From Oxytropis ochrocephala (Eukaryota; Streptophyta; Magnoliopsida; Fabales; Fabaceae): a stretch of DNA of 64,000 bases. A program made the position numbers and the translations under genes. The notes below the pieces were generated by a model, which saw nothing but the letters and a program-made list of their open reading frames with translations, was not told the origin of the DNA and did not search any database. This document shows, piece by piece, positions 1 through 10,985 of the stretch. Numbering within the stretch: the stretch's first letter is position 1; each line of letters starts with the position of its first letter. The stretch spans positions 87,306,817 to 87,370,816 of the forward strand of contig CM037092.1 in assembly GCA_020916435.1 (NCBI GenBank), read 5' to 3'.

Positions 1-598
1 GCAAAATTTTACGTGGTTATGTTGATGATTCGTGATGGTGAAAATTTGTTGGATTGTTGTGAAGTGGTGAAATTGTAGGCATTGATTCTAACATATTGTT
101 TTTCATGTGTCCTATTATATGGCTAGATATCTCACCCCTTCTGTTTGAATGCTACCCCCATGTTGGTAACGTGCAGGTAATCTCGGATGAAGGTGCATTT
201 ACCCAAATGCATTAGTCGGTGTGGTCACTCACGATCACGTAGCACTTAGGGGGATGAACACATGTTTTTCTTATTTACTTTGTCGTTTTATTGTTGAACT
301 CTAAAGTTGCCGTCAAGGATTTTGACTATTTCTGAGTTGTTTTAAGTTGGACAAAGATGTTTTGTTTTTGAATTCCGTTGCGTAGTAATGAAAGTTGACT
401 TATTTTGTTTTGACCAAACCGATTGTTTATTGGTTCATCCGGTTTAAGGTGTTATGTATCGATTGTTACAAGCGATTTGTTTCACGTTTGTCCTTTGTTT
501 CAAGTTGAAAGTGTAGCATCCATTGGTTTCTTTGGAAATTTTGAAAACTACGATTTTGTATTTTAAATTTATTTTATCGGGTAGAAATGAGTGTTACA
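1..598 (+). repeat. 3' part of a Tekay-like Ty3/gypsy LTR
   Basis: This stretch matches 5255-5848 almost base for base, apart from small indels, and ends in GTGTTACA, the usual LTR terminus. A tRNA-Met-like primer binding site follows directly, so this is the end of a 5' LTR whose start lies before the window. No coding sequence is seen. Confidence 0.75.
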
Positions 599-602
599 TT
601 AG

Positions 603-613
603 TGGTATCGAGC
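603..613 (+). other. Primer binding site of Tekay-like element
   Basis: TGGTATCGAGC lies four bases after the LTR end at 598. It resembles the initiator tRNA-Met primer site TGGTATCAGAGC used by many plant gypsy and copia elements, with one base changed or lost. Confidence 0.55.
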
Positions 614-3215
614 AAGTTCGGTCCTAACCGGATTTGTTTGTATTGTTTATTGTGCTTTCCAATGTGTGAACTCTAAGTAGAGTTGCATGCATTACTTATT
701 TTAATTCTTGATAGTATGAGAGTTGACCAAACTAGTTTGTTAAGTAATATATGGAATGAGATAAGTGATGGGTATTCTTTAGAGGAATCATTAATGTTAT
801 AGAAGTTACAAAAGAGTTTGAATCCAAATGAGAACTTAAATGACTCTTTTCCTAGAGAGTATTTTCATGGAGCTTGGTCTATTACTTGGGCCATGTGTTG
901 TGTGCAGTTATATTTTACTGTTGTGTGAACTCCGTATTGTAAATCGTTGTTTCGTTATTTTCTTGTTTTGAAACTCTAAATTCATTTAAGCTAACTTCTA
1001 TGGTTTGACTTTGTAGTGATTAATTGCCTTATGTGGTTACGGATGTTAAAATTAAAATGTTTATCGAGTCTACCTTTATCTTACATAAAACCATTTTATT
1101 ATTGGATGTTTCACAGTATGTCATTTATTTGAATAGTACTATGTCTTAAAGCGATGTGCAGGTATTTACTTATTAATGCTCTAGACTTAGTACTCTAGGG
1201 AATTGCTTTGTTAATTATTTAAGGTTGCTACTAAATGAAGCGTGTGATATTTTGATTACTATCGAGTATAACTCTCTCACCTAAATTTTATAGTTGTTGA
1301 TTTCTTTTATTTTTACTAGTGAAATGGGTTGTAAAGATTTTAAATGTTAAAGATATGTCTATATTATTTATTGTATTTAGTTTTGTCCTATGTGCCTAAT
1401 TGTCATTGTAGTGAACTTGTATCTCTGTGAATTGTTTGATACTTTCAGTGTTATATGATATATGACTGCGAATTCTAAGCATGTACACTCAAAGCTTTTC
1501 TCGATTGACTTTGGTTGTTTTCTTTTTATAGTTTGTGCTACGTGGTTTGAAATCTTAGAATAATAATGTGTCTTTGAGAATGTGCATGCGTTCCTTTTAA
1601 ATTATCTTTTAGTGCTAGATACTCACATAGGTATTAGAGTTAACTTAGTTGACTTAATATTTAGTCTTCCTAAAATCTATTGCTATAACAAACTTTTATT
1701 TTTGCATAATGATGCTACAAACTAAGTGTTTTGTGAAGATATTTTGCTAATTATTTTAATGTACTACTCCTCTATTAACGTCAATAACATGTTATGGTTT
1801 TTGAAAATAATATTTTCCTTATTTAAATCTTGCAATTGGTGTTTTCTCTTATTTTCACGATACTTACAATTAGGCATGCTTGATTTAAGCTGTCGAAGAT
1901 ATTTATATGTTATTATCATCTTCATTTGCTTGTAACTCAAAAAAAAAAAAATTATCTTCATTAAATTTATTTTCTTTCACTCCATGATTTTGATTTTTCT
2001 TGATTTGCGATGTTGTGAGCCCTCTTAGTTATGAAATGACATGTGTTGTACATATAAAATGTCTGGATTTTATTTTATCCTTTTAACACAAATTATAGTA
2101 GGTGCGTGCTAATGAAACTAGTTTTGATTAATTGTTTGAAGAATTATTTTTGAGCGGTAATGAAGTAAGATTGGTTCACGCACACAAGTATACTCTCTAT
2201 GCATGATGTTTGTTACCTTAGAAAAAAAAATAGTATACTGTTTGTTTCTTCTTAATAAAATCCTAAAGTGGTGGTAGTAGTTTTGCCAAAAATCCACATT
2301 ATATATAGAATTCTAGAGTAAGTTATATTTTTTAAACAAAAGTGTTTGGTGCATGTGTTTGATTGTACTTCTTTGGTGATATGAAATCAATTGAACTCAA
2401 AAAGAATTATATGTTAGGTAGATATTTTTTTTTCAAAAAAAGAAGAATTACTCAACTGTATTTAATTCCTTTGAAAAACCTTTGCTAACCAATGTGTCGT
2501 TTACTTTGTAGACACCCAAGAAAAATATTATTGAAGCTGTCTGAATTTCTCGTAACTTGTTTTTGTCATTTATGGTGAAGTAGATATGTATTTAGTTCAA
2601 TTAATTTACTACTAATAGGTCTTGTATTTGTGCGACTTATGTTCGCGCGTGTCGTTGTGCTTGCATGACTTACGCCTTTTGTTATTTTTATTGTTTGATT
2701 TTTGCATTATTATTTGGCTAATGAGTTGGCGGGACCTCCATATTAATTGATTCTTATGTTTTAAGATATGTGAACTCGTGATTGTTGTTACTTTGAATTT
2801 GGTACTATGGCGTTATGCGTGTTATTGTGATAACATAATTATACTTTGTTTGTGCTATCTTGTTTTTAGGAGATTTATTTAGTATCTTTGGAAATAATGT
2901 TTATGCTAGTTAGTAAAGTGCCTAGTTTTAGAAGCTGGTATATTTTATTTCGCGACTTGAAGTCTATTGATCATCCTTATAGTGACCAATGACTTAATAT
3001 CTCCGGTGGGTGCAAAACCCAACAACCTAAACCTAACTCCGTCTTTAATCCTCTTTTGAGCATTTTCACATGAATGTCGACTTGAGTTCTTTTTTATATC
3101 CTTTTGCCTAATTGTTGCCATTGTCTCAGCTTTCTTTCTTTAGAATTACTCTTACAACATTCATTCTTTTGTTTTGGTCTTGAGCTTATTAAATTTCGAG
3201 GACGAAATTTCTTTT

Positions 3216-3228
3216 AAGGGGGTTGGAT
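3216..3228 (+). other. Polypurine tract
   Basis: AAGGGGGTTGGAT directly precedes TGTAACACCC, the start of a 3' LTR. The layout matches the tract and LTR start of the Tekay copy at 57585-57600. Confidence 0.6.
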
Positions 3229-3655
3229 TGTAACACCCGATTTTTCGTGTGTATCGTGTTTTGTTTAATATGTGCTCGTTTTATGAACTATTTTGATATA
3301 TAAGATTATATTATTTTAATTATTGTGTGTGTTAATTATTCAAAATTAATTGAAATCACATTTAAATGTATTTTTATATACAATCGGTAATATACAATTT
3401 TTATTATATATTTATTTGATTTTTATAAAATATTAGTGTTTGAGATATTATTTCTTTAGAACATCAATTTGGGCTATTGAGGTGTTAAAATAATAGATGT
3501 ATTAGAATTGGGGCTTTAAAAATGAATCAAAATGGAGTTTTGGTTTTGTTTATGTGCATACGCCCCCATCATTACTTCTCACACCCCCATGTGGTCCACT
3601 CTCTTTAATTGATCCAGCCCACGCGACCAGCTACCAGACCCGGCCCAGCGCTCTA
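3229..3655 (+). repeat. Start of a Tekay-like 3' LTR, interrupted
   Basis: It begins TGTAACACCCGATTTTT after the polypurine tract and runs 427 bases as AT-rich sequence until a second LTR start, TGTAACGCCC, at 3656. Its opening differs from the LTR family whose end lies at 1-598, so the element is a mosaic or has been entered by another LTR. Confidence 0.5.
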
Positions 3656-5848
3656 TGTAACGCCCAAATATTTAACTAATTATTTAATTAAGTTATTTCG
3701 GTATTTTATTAGTGTAATAATATTAGGTGAATAATCTGTTAATTGTTATGAGCCTATGTTACGCTAGAAATAGTAATTGAGTGGGGTGTGGAGAAAAGCC
3801 CGTAATTATAAGGAAAAGCCCAAGAGATAGGCATATGTATATATATAGTGCAAGTTAGGGTTTCATAATGGAAGGAACAAAAAAATAAGGAATTGAGAGA
3901 AGAGAAAGAATGAGAGGGAGCGGCGACTAGGAGAGGAAGGGAGGAGTGTTGCTGTGCGATTTTTTCGTTGGGGCCACGATCTAGAGAATCTCGTAATAGG
4001 CAAACCTAAGGTAAGGGTGGGGTTCTAACTCTATAACAGGGTATATGAAGGATCATATGTAGGGATCGATTAGAATTTCTTGAATCTCACTATGTTTTGT
4101 AGATAGCGATTTGGAATTTTAAGTAGGAATATGTGTAGGTTCAGTAAATCGATGTTTGTGAATGATATACTTGTCCAAAAATTATGTGGTTTATTGTTTT
4201 AGAAATTAGACTTAATTCGTGTTAATTTGGCACCGGTTTAGTTGCGTTTGGAGTTGTATTACTCAAGTGATAGGTGACACAAGTTGGGTAAAAATTCTGG
4301 AACTGTTCTGGGTACAGGTTCGGTTTTAATTAAACTGAGTACGTTTGGGTAATCCAAAAATCACGAGACTTAATGTTTGAGAAATAGACTTAATACCGGT
4401 CAGTTTGGCACTGGTTTGGTTGAATTTAGAGTTGTGTAGCTCGAGTTATGAATTCCACAATTTAGGGTAAGATTCTGGAAACAATCTGGACATAGGGTCC
4501 GTGTTTTGGTTACTGCATTTTCAAAAGACCTCATTTTCGAACAAATCCAATTTCTTTGAAAACTAGACAAAATTTCCCCAGTTTATGAACAAGTTTCATG
4601 CAATTTGGTTTGAGTTTTGGTCATTTTAGAACTGCTTGAATTTGAAGGACAGAAACTGTCCTCTTTTGAAACTAGTCTGTGTGTGCTTTTGAAAAGCTGT
4701 ACCTATTGAACACTCTTCTTCAAAAACTGAACTTAGGAATAAAAAATAGACCCATAGGGATTTCCAACAAGTATTTATTTGTCGAAATCCGATGTCGTGT
4801 GCTATTTTAAATAATTCTCCAAAGTGGGCGCATAGTTACAGAAATTCTGCACCCGAGTTTATGTAAATTAGCTTGAACGTTGAATAAAATTAATTATTTT
4901 GTTGGTTAAGTTGAAGTTGAATTCCGTTGTTTTTGTGTTGTTGTAGGCCTATGGTCAAGCGTTGAATTCCGTTGTTATTGTGTTGTTTTAGGCCTATGGC
5001 CAAGCGTTGAATTTTGTTGTTGTTGCGTTGTTATATAACCGATTTGTTGTAGACTATTTGGACATTCACATCGCGTCGCATGCATAACATTTCACGTTGG
5101 AGCAGATGCTCAAACACGTTGGCCTGGACTGGCAAATTATGTTAAAGGCTTATGCCTTGTTGATGCCTCTATTTATTGGCGAGTTTTTCGCGTTGGGAGT
5201 TACGCTCAGATGGTGCTACATGCATGTGCATAGTATTGAGTCGCATTCCGCATTGCAAAATTTTTGCGTGGTTATGTTGATGATTCGTGATGACCGAAGT
5301 TGTTGGATTGTTGTGAAGTGGTGAAATTGTGGCGTTGATTCTAACATATTGTTTTTCATGTGTCCTATTATATGGCTAGATATCTCACCCCTACTGTTTG
5401 AATGTTACCCCCGTGTTGGTAACGTGCGGGTAATCTCGGATGAAAAATTTGTTTACCAGCCAAATGCTGTTAAGTCGGTGTGGTCACTCACGATCACGTA
5501 GCACTTGGGGGGATGAGCGCATGTTTTCTTATTTACTTTGCCGTTTTATTGTTGAACTCTAAAGTTGTTGCCGTCGAGGATTTTGACTATTTACGAGTTG
5601 TTTTAAGTTGGACAAAGATGTTTTGTTTTGAATTACTCACTGCGTAGTAATGAAAGTTGACTTATTTTGTTTTGACCAAGCCGATTGTTTATTGGTTCAT
5701 CCGGTTTAAGGTGTAATGTATCGATTATTCTGAGCGATTTGTTTACGTTTGTCCTTTGTTTCAAGTTGAATCCATTGGTTTCTTTGGAAATTTTGAAAAC
5801 TACGATTTTGTATTTTAAATTTATTTTATCGGGTAGAAATGGGTGTTC
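3656..5848 (+). repeat. Tekay-like LTR, nearly complete, 3' end clipped
   Basis: It begins TGTAACGCCC and ends in GGGTGTTC, where the related LTR at 1-598 has GAGTGTTACA, so the final bases are lost. The region 5255-5848 duplicates 1-598. The LTR contains TATATATA at 3838-3847 before a transcript-like AGGGTTTCATAATGG stretch, and GGTTCGGTTTT and CACCCCTACTGTTTG blocks shared with the solo LTR at 43133-45533. No target-site duplication is visible. PMD pseudogene sequence follows immediately. Confidence 0.7.
3838..3847 (+). promoter_or_regulatory. Possible TATA box of the LTR
   Basis: TATATATATA lies in U3, about 180 bases from the LTR start and upstream of a purine-rich leader (3880-3960). 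Position and composition suit an LTR promoter, but no transcript evidence is available. Confidence 0.35.
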
Positions 5849-6960
5849 TGATGTTGGAGCAGTGCTTGATCCAGAGATAGATACATGGGCGTACCAATGT
5901 AAGTAGGCAGTCCAACCTCATCACGCTGTTGAGCAACCCGAGTAAGTGCGCGAAACGCCCGATCACACTCGGCATGAATTGGGCGTCATGAAATATGCAG
6001 TGTCGTGGCTCGGATAACTTTGCAAGAGGTCACGATGGGATGAAATGAACATTCCCAAACTGTCGCGAGCACCTATCAAGCATGTAGCAAACTACGAAGT
6101 CTCCCGGCTAATGAAGCCCAAATACTGATGAGATATGCTCAAAGCGCCTAGCACCCCGGTGCTCTCAAAGGGTCGCCGGCGGACATCCTGCAGTGCAGAG
6201 CTCATCAAGCATCCTCCTATAATCCCCAACTTTCAGCCCATCAGTCTTCTTCTTCCTCCAGCGCCCAGCCAGTGGCTCCGCATGCGGTAAATGACCAGGT
6301 TTCCTCTCCACCATCCCAAGGAAATACCAAATAATCCAAGCCTGAAATGCAAAAATAAAGGACATGGTTCACTAAAAACTATTTAACCAAACTCGGAATT
6401 AGGATAAAAATTAAGTTAAAATTTGTACCTGTAATAGGCTGGCATACCCTCCTAACTGCGTTGTGTCCCTCAAAGAGGCCTAGTTCATGGACTCATACAT
6501 GGCTGCTAGTGCACTTGCCCTCCATGCATACTGTCCAAGAGCATCTGCAATGAGATCATAAAGTACCAACAGCCACTTAGCCTCGGCCCTGTCTCCAGTC
6601 TTCGAACTGAAGATGTTGTAGGTCAGTAGTGGAAGAAGAAAGGCCCTCACGATGTGATGATCATGTCACCCCGTCCGCCATAATACGTGCAAGAATCTCG
6701 CGCCACCACGAAGCGTAATATGGACCCCACGAGTATTATTCGAGCCTCGTCGATGAAACACCCGGATCGCGATGTGCGGTGCGACGACACGCTCCGAGGT
6801 AGCGAGGAAGGGGTGGGCTCGGCATAATTCCTCAATGGGAATATCACGACAAACAAGAGACATCATCAAAGTGATCGTCATTTTACCAAATGGTAAGTGA
6901 AATGACGGCGTGTCGAGTGCCATCTCTCGATAAAAGCTTACGGCATCTCATGTTCTCTTT
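5849..6960 (-). pseudogene. Plant mobile domain (PMD) pseudogene, copy 1
   Basis: On the minus strand the first exon (about 6960-6429) encodes TPSFHLPFGKMTITL, the hallmark of the plant mobile domain found in MAIN-like and serine/threonine phosphatase 7 long-form proteins. It continues with AEAKWLLVLYDLI and ASALAAMYESMN. An 87-bp intron (6428-6342, GT...AG) separates it from exon 2, which encodes AWIIWYFLGMVERKPGH and then RQFGNVHFIP. Several frameshifts and stops break both exons. The 3' end is cut where the LTR ends at 5848. The family is linked to gene silencing and is often carried by MULE and gypsy elements. The second copy at 34828-35640 has the intron at the same place. Identification is firm; function here is lost. 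Confidence 0.75.
6342..6428 (-). other. Intron of PMD pseudogene copy 1
   Basis: On the minus strand the sequence reads TTACAG|GTACAAAT at the donor and TTTTTGCATTTCAG|GCTTGG at the acceptor. The same exon ends and acceptor flank the intron in copy 2 (34879-34971). Confidence 0.75.
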
Positions 6961-7928
6961 GTGTTGTGTCCGATTAGCAGAGTAGTGGGGTCAATGCGGG
7001 TGGGAAATGCTGTGGGTAAGTAGCAAGAGCTGAGTGCAGTAGGGTTGTTGTGTAAATGGTATATTGCAAGTGACACTTTCCAAACAAGTAATATAGAGTA
7101 AGTGAGATCGTTCCCACGAGAATTTAGGTCTAATTTTGAAAGTTTAATTTGGTTAACAAATTAGTGATAAAGTAAATGACACACAAGTTTTTTGAGTAAC
7201 ATAAACATTAGTAAAAGTCAAGGGTAATGGAAATCAGTGATGAGAACAAGTTGAGATGCATTCACTTGGTAGCTTTATTAAAATGCAATTAAGGGTACAT
7301 TCAATGTTGCGGCATTGAGTCTTTGCAATGATAAGACATATTTTCTCAAATACTTCACACTAGGTTTTCCTACTTAAGAGAGATTATCTCTAAACCATAA
7401 AAGAGTACCTCCTAGGTTGCTTGAGCATAGGCCAGTATTCACCTTATGGATTTTTCCCTCCTATCTCTAGAGTTTAAGCATGGAACATTAACATCTCTTT
7501 TAATGAACACAATCCATATTATCTTGTGAGATAAATTTACAAACCATCTACGAATTTATAAATGCTATTTAGACTAGGCAGTAATCCTAATCTAAAATGG
7601 AAATATTGTCACACACAAGATAAAATGCATGACATTGAACATACTTCATTAATCACATAGAAATTTAGCTACATGAGATCCAGCATCTCAACTATGAGTA
7701 TTTAGCTCATACTGAGCTTACAAAACATGGAAAATAACTTAAACAAAAGAGTAGAAGTCGTATTACAAAATTCAAGGTAAGAATGTATACAACTAATGTT
7801 GAGCAAAGAGAAGAACTCCAAAGATAGCAATGGAGGAGCTGATCCATTTCAAATCAAGGTAGAATCCAACAAGAAAAATAACTCGATTGATCTTTGTGAC
7901 AATAGTCTCGACAATGAATCAATTTGTT
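6961..7928. other. Unassigned AT-rich intergenic sequence
   Basis: No domain-bearing frame, LTR terminus or inverted repeat was recognised in these 968 bases. The phrase GATCGTTCCCACGAG near 7110 resembles a motif common in plant dispersed repeats, but I cannot name the family. It ends at the assembly gap. Confidence 0.4.
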
Positions 7929-8028
7929 NNNNNNNNNNNNNNNNNNNNNNNNNNNNNNNNNNNNNNNNNNNNNNNNNNNNNNNNNNNNNNNNNNNNNNNN
8001 NNNNNNNNNNNNNNNNNNNNNNNNNNNN
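7929..8028. other. Assembly gap of 100 N
   Basis: Exactly 100 ambiguous bases, the conventional placeholder for a gap of unknown size. Frames that appear to cross it are meaningless. It lies just upstream of an inverted pair of large LTRs, a structure that assemblers handle poorly. Confidence 0.99.
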
Positions 8029-8431
8029 ATTAAGGATAAGAACAATAGTACAATTTGCAATTCCACTCACTCTCCCACTACATAGCTACACACCAGCCCA
8101 TAATCATGCATTTTTGTTTTATTTTTATTGTTGATAAATTGTGTTGAATCATGGCCATCCATTCAAGTGTGAAAAACAATCTTCACCCTTCATTTGAATC
8201 AAAATGACACTTGTGTAATAAGCTTTATAGAAAAATACCATTTTGTAATTGAGCTTATCCTTCACCACCACTCCTAAGCTGCGCATTCCAGCCCTCTCTC
8301 TCCCCATTTTGTGTTTTTAATTACCCTCAATCCATGTGATCTTGCATCTTGACCATTGATTCAAAATTTATCTCAAATCCTATTGGTTTGCAAGAAGCAT
8401 ATTGTCTAATTACCCCCTAAGTTTTACCCCA

Positions 8432-8439
8432 TATAAAAA
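8432..8439 (+). promoter_or_regulatory. TATA box of Ogre-type LTR
   Basis: TATAAAAA followed by CCCAAAAATAGGAGACC and then a CT-rich leader. The related LTR at 36690-40226 has TATAAAA at 37280 followed by CCCAAAATAAGAGACC, so the promoter core is conserved between subfamilies. Confidence 0.55.
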
Positions 8440-9525
8440 CCCAAAAATAGGAGACCTAACACACACACACTCTCATTTTACCCTAGCTAGAAAACTCTCT
8501 CTCTCTCTCCTCTCTAGGCGAATTCTTCTCCTCCTCCTCCTCCACTTTCTTTTCAACTTTCATCCACCAAATCACATCAAATCCATTCCATATTCATATA
8601 TCCTCTTCTTTTCATCTTTGATTCCATTTTTACATCACCAAGGAGCTTGCTTTCTTCAAGTTTGCGTGACATTTGTTGGTGTTTTGGTCTTGATTCTTCA
8701 TTTTCCTTCTCTTGTGTAGTTTTGATCTTGAGTAAACATCTTGTCTCTTGCATTTTAACTATTAGCATGTGAATCTCCATTCCACTCCTCTTTCCTCTCT
8801 AAGAGGCTTAGAGGTTCATTTCAAACACTATGTCAAGGACATTGGGAGCCTTGGGTGTTTGAAGTGAACCCTTGGCCTTGATGAGAGGCTTCTTGTGTTT
8901 TCAACCATGTTTTTGCATTTTTCACACTCATTTTGTCACTTTTGCATGAATAAAGAATTTTCACATGATATATGCATCCTATTGTTCATGTCATAACTTG
9001 CAAGTTGAGATTTGGTTTGATTCAAGAGTGTGAGGGTTCGGTTTAGGCCTTAAAAGTTAGGGTTTTTATTTGCCTTCCTTTTACTCTTTGATTTTTGTGT
9101 AAACTAAATGCTTGATGTGCTTAAACTTGCATGATCTTGTTCTATGTGCTAGTTATGATTTTTAGCATGAAATAATGTGTTGTTTGGGCTCATGTATGGT
9201 TTGGCCATAGAGGCCATTTTAGGAGTTCATCTTAATGCTTAAAATGTGTGTTTGATCTTGTGTAGAAATGTGTAAATGTGTTAATATGTTTTTAACCTTT
9301 TCACTTTACTCATTCATGTTTACCTTACCACTCATTAGCATTTTACCAAAAGTAAAAAAACATTTTAACTTTTTACTTTACTATCTCATTAAATAATTAC
9401 CATTCACCTCATGCATTTTTACTTTACTATTCATTAACTTTTACTAAGAGTTTTTACTACTTGCCTATTTGCAAAAATACCCAAAATATTTCCATACTTT
9501 GCATTTCATCATTTGTGGCTACATA

Positions 9526-9790
9526 TTCATGCATTCATATATGTCTATATCTCTTGCATTCCAATACCCTCTTACATGTTCATGCATCCATTAATATTAT
9601 GTTCTTGCATTCATTATTATATGATCATGCATTCAATAATGCTATGTCTTGTATTTATTATTGTATAATCATGCATTCATGCACTTGCCTAATCATGCAT
9701 CCAATAATGCTATGCCTTGCATTCCATAATTGCATATTCTTGCACTCATATGTTTGCTTAATCATGTATTCAATTGTTCATAGCAACTTG
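9526..9790 (+). repeat. ATGCATTCA-type minisatellite inside LTR
   Basis: Diverged tandem units of roughly 30-35 bp built on CATGCATTCA, CTTGCATTC and TTATTATATG. Equivalent arrays occur in the other Ogre-type LTRs at about 11840-12060 and 30200-30420 (reverse strand) and 38600-38940. The units do not encode a plausible protein. Confidence 0.6.
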
Positions 9791-9937
9791 TGAATATTCT
9801 TATGATTGCTTTGTTTGTGTTCCAATGGTTGTTTTGGTTTTGACTTGAAAAAAGGATTTGAAATGCTATATTTCTTTTCAAGCTTGAAATCCCATGTTTT
9901 CCCAAATAAAAAACTTAAGGCATTTTCTTAAATAAAT

Positions 9938-10280
9938 CATTAGCCATCACTCGAAGCCATTGCTTGTTTGATCGCTAATGAGGAGTTATTAGTGAAAGTC
10001 ACTCGAAGCCTTTGCTTGTTTGACTATTATGAAATCTCCCACATTAATTAAACAACAAAAACAAATTCAAACTTCCAAAATAACATGAGCTATTAGTGAT
10101 CAACATCACTGAAGCTCACCACTTCTTTTTTTTCAAAACAATTTTCAAAAAGAATAATGCAACGTTGTCGCTTGTAATCACTCGAAGCCGTTGCTTGTTT
10201 GATTACCGGTTCCAACCCTCTTTTTTCGAGTTAATACCGAATGCCACTCGAAGCCTTTGTTTGTTTGGTGTTCGCGAACA
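9938..10280 (+). repeat. Four hairpin units with a constant loop
   Basis: Four units centre on ACTCGAAGCCNTTGCTTGTTT at about 9949, 10000, 10180 and 10247. Each is flanked by its own short inverted repeat: CATTAGC/GCTAATG (9938 and 9974), AAAGTC/GACTAT (imperfect), GTAATC/GATTAC (10174 and 10201), GAATGCC/GGTGTTC (two wobble pairs). The same set is found in reverse at 11380-11700 and 29740-30070. Role unknown. Confidence 0.65.
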
Positions 10281-10334
10281 CTCGAGTCTTATTTCAAAAA
10301 CTCCAAAACCTAAACTCCTAAGCCGTTTTGGGCG

Positions 10335-10645
10335 CAAAACAAGAACTACGTAGCTTTGATCCTCGGTAGGTGAGAGTACGTAGGACCGGGTTCATGTCCC
10401 GTCAAGCATACCTTTTAAAAAACCCCCTAAAAAACAAGAACTACGTAGCTTTGATCCCTCAGCCAGTGAGGGTACGTAGGACCGGGTTCATGTCCCGTCA
10501 AGCACCCTTTTCAAAAAAATCTTTGTTTTGTTCCGCTTTTCAAAGATAACCAAAAATATTTTCAAAACCAAAGCGAGAACTACGTAGCTTTGATCCCTCG
10601 CCGGTGAGAGTGCGTAGGGCCGGGTTCATGTCCCGTCAAGCACCC
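10335..10645 (+). repeat. Three tandem units in the 3' half of the LTR
   Basis: Three copies of a 60-70 bp block begin at 10340, 10438 and 10578 with AGAACTACGTAGCTTTGATC. Each holds a short hairpin (CCCTC...GAGGG in the second), then CGTAGG, CCGGGTTCATGTCCCGTCAAGC. The inner hairpin bases differ between units. Two units remain in the LTR at 29520-29670. Confidence 0.65.
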
Positions 10646-10985
10646 TTTTCAAAAATCTTTGTTTTGTTCCGCTTTTCAAAGATACCAAAAATATTCCTTT
10701 TCCGTTTTCAATAAAGCGATTTCTCAAAAGAAAAGAAAATAAATAGAATAATATATTTCAAATCAAACACTTCAAAACCACATCAAATTAATGGTTCCCT
10801 TTCGGTAGAAAGAGGCGCGTGAAGTGCTAATACCTTTCCATGCGCAACCAAACCCCCGAACCTACATCTCTAAGTTTTGAAAGACCACTCGCTTTTTCCC
10901 AAAAAGGTTTTTTCAATGTTTTCCTAAATAAATATTGGTGGCGGCTCTACTATTTTCAACGTTGTCAAAGTGAAAAGTCCCAAAA

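Larger units (their letters stand above)
599..3228 (+). mobile_element. Short non-coding internal region of a Tekay-like element
   Basis: This is about 2.6 kb of AT-rich sequence between a primer site (603) and a polypurine tract (3216). No reading frame shows gag, protease, RT, RNase H or integrase motifs; the longest frames are under 70 codons and look random. The last bases contain GAGGACGAAATTTC, the motif seen at the end of the Tekay polyprotein and also present near 57600. It is probably a non-autonomous or heavily decayed internal region. Position 1938-1950 is an A run. Confidence 0.5.
8029..10985 (+). repeat. Ogre-type LTR, plus strand, both ends missing
   Basis: This is the reverse complement counterpart of 10986-14542 and 29144-32824: shared blocks include the ATGCATTCA minisatellite, the ACTCGAAGCC hairpin units, and the ACTACGTAGCTTTGATCC repeats. 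It lacks its start, which falls in the N gap, and its last bases; the intact copy continues after AAGTCCCAAA with CCGGATTTTTCGGGGCGCAACA. U3 is more diverged from the other two copies than the 3' half. A TATA box sits at 8432 and a pyrimidine-rich leader with CT repeats at 8460-8540. It abuts the minus-strand copy at 10986 with no spacer. Confidence 0.75.

Noticed and set aside
5097..5324. 75-codon frame MEQMLKHVGLDWQIMLKAYA
   Set aside because: It lies within an LTR and is disrupted in the related LTR at 1-598 and in the solo LTR.
7796..8134. Frames crossing the N run
   Set aside because: The 100 N have no known length or content, so these frames are artificial.
8402..8719. 105-codon plus frame rich in Leu and Ser
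   Set aside because: It lies in the pyrimidine-rich leader of an LTR just after the TATA box. It has no domain and is not kept in the other LTR copies.
9461..9793. 110-codon frame rich in Cys, His and Ile
   Set aside because: It is a translation of the ATGCATTCA minisatellite inside the LTR.
9938..10280. Regularly spaced constant units as a CRISPR-like array
   Set aside because: Spacing is irregular, units lie inside a plant LTR, and stems flank the repeat rather than unique spacers.
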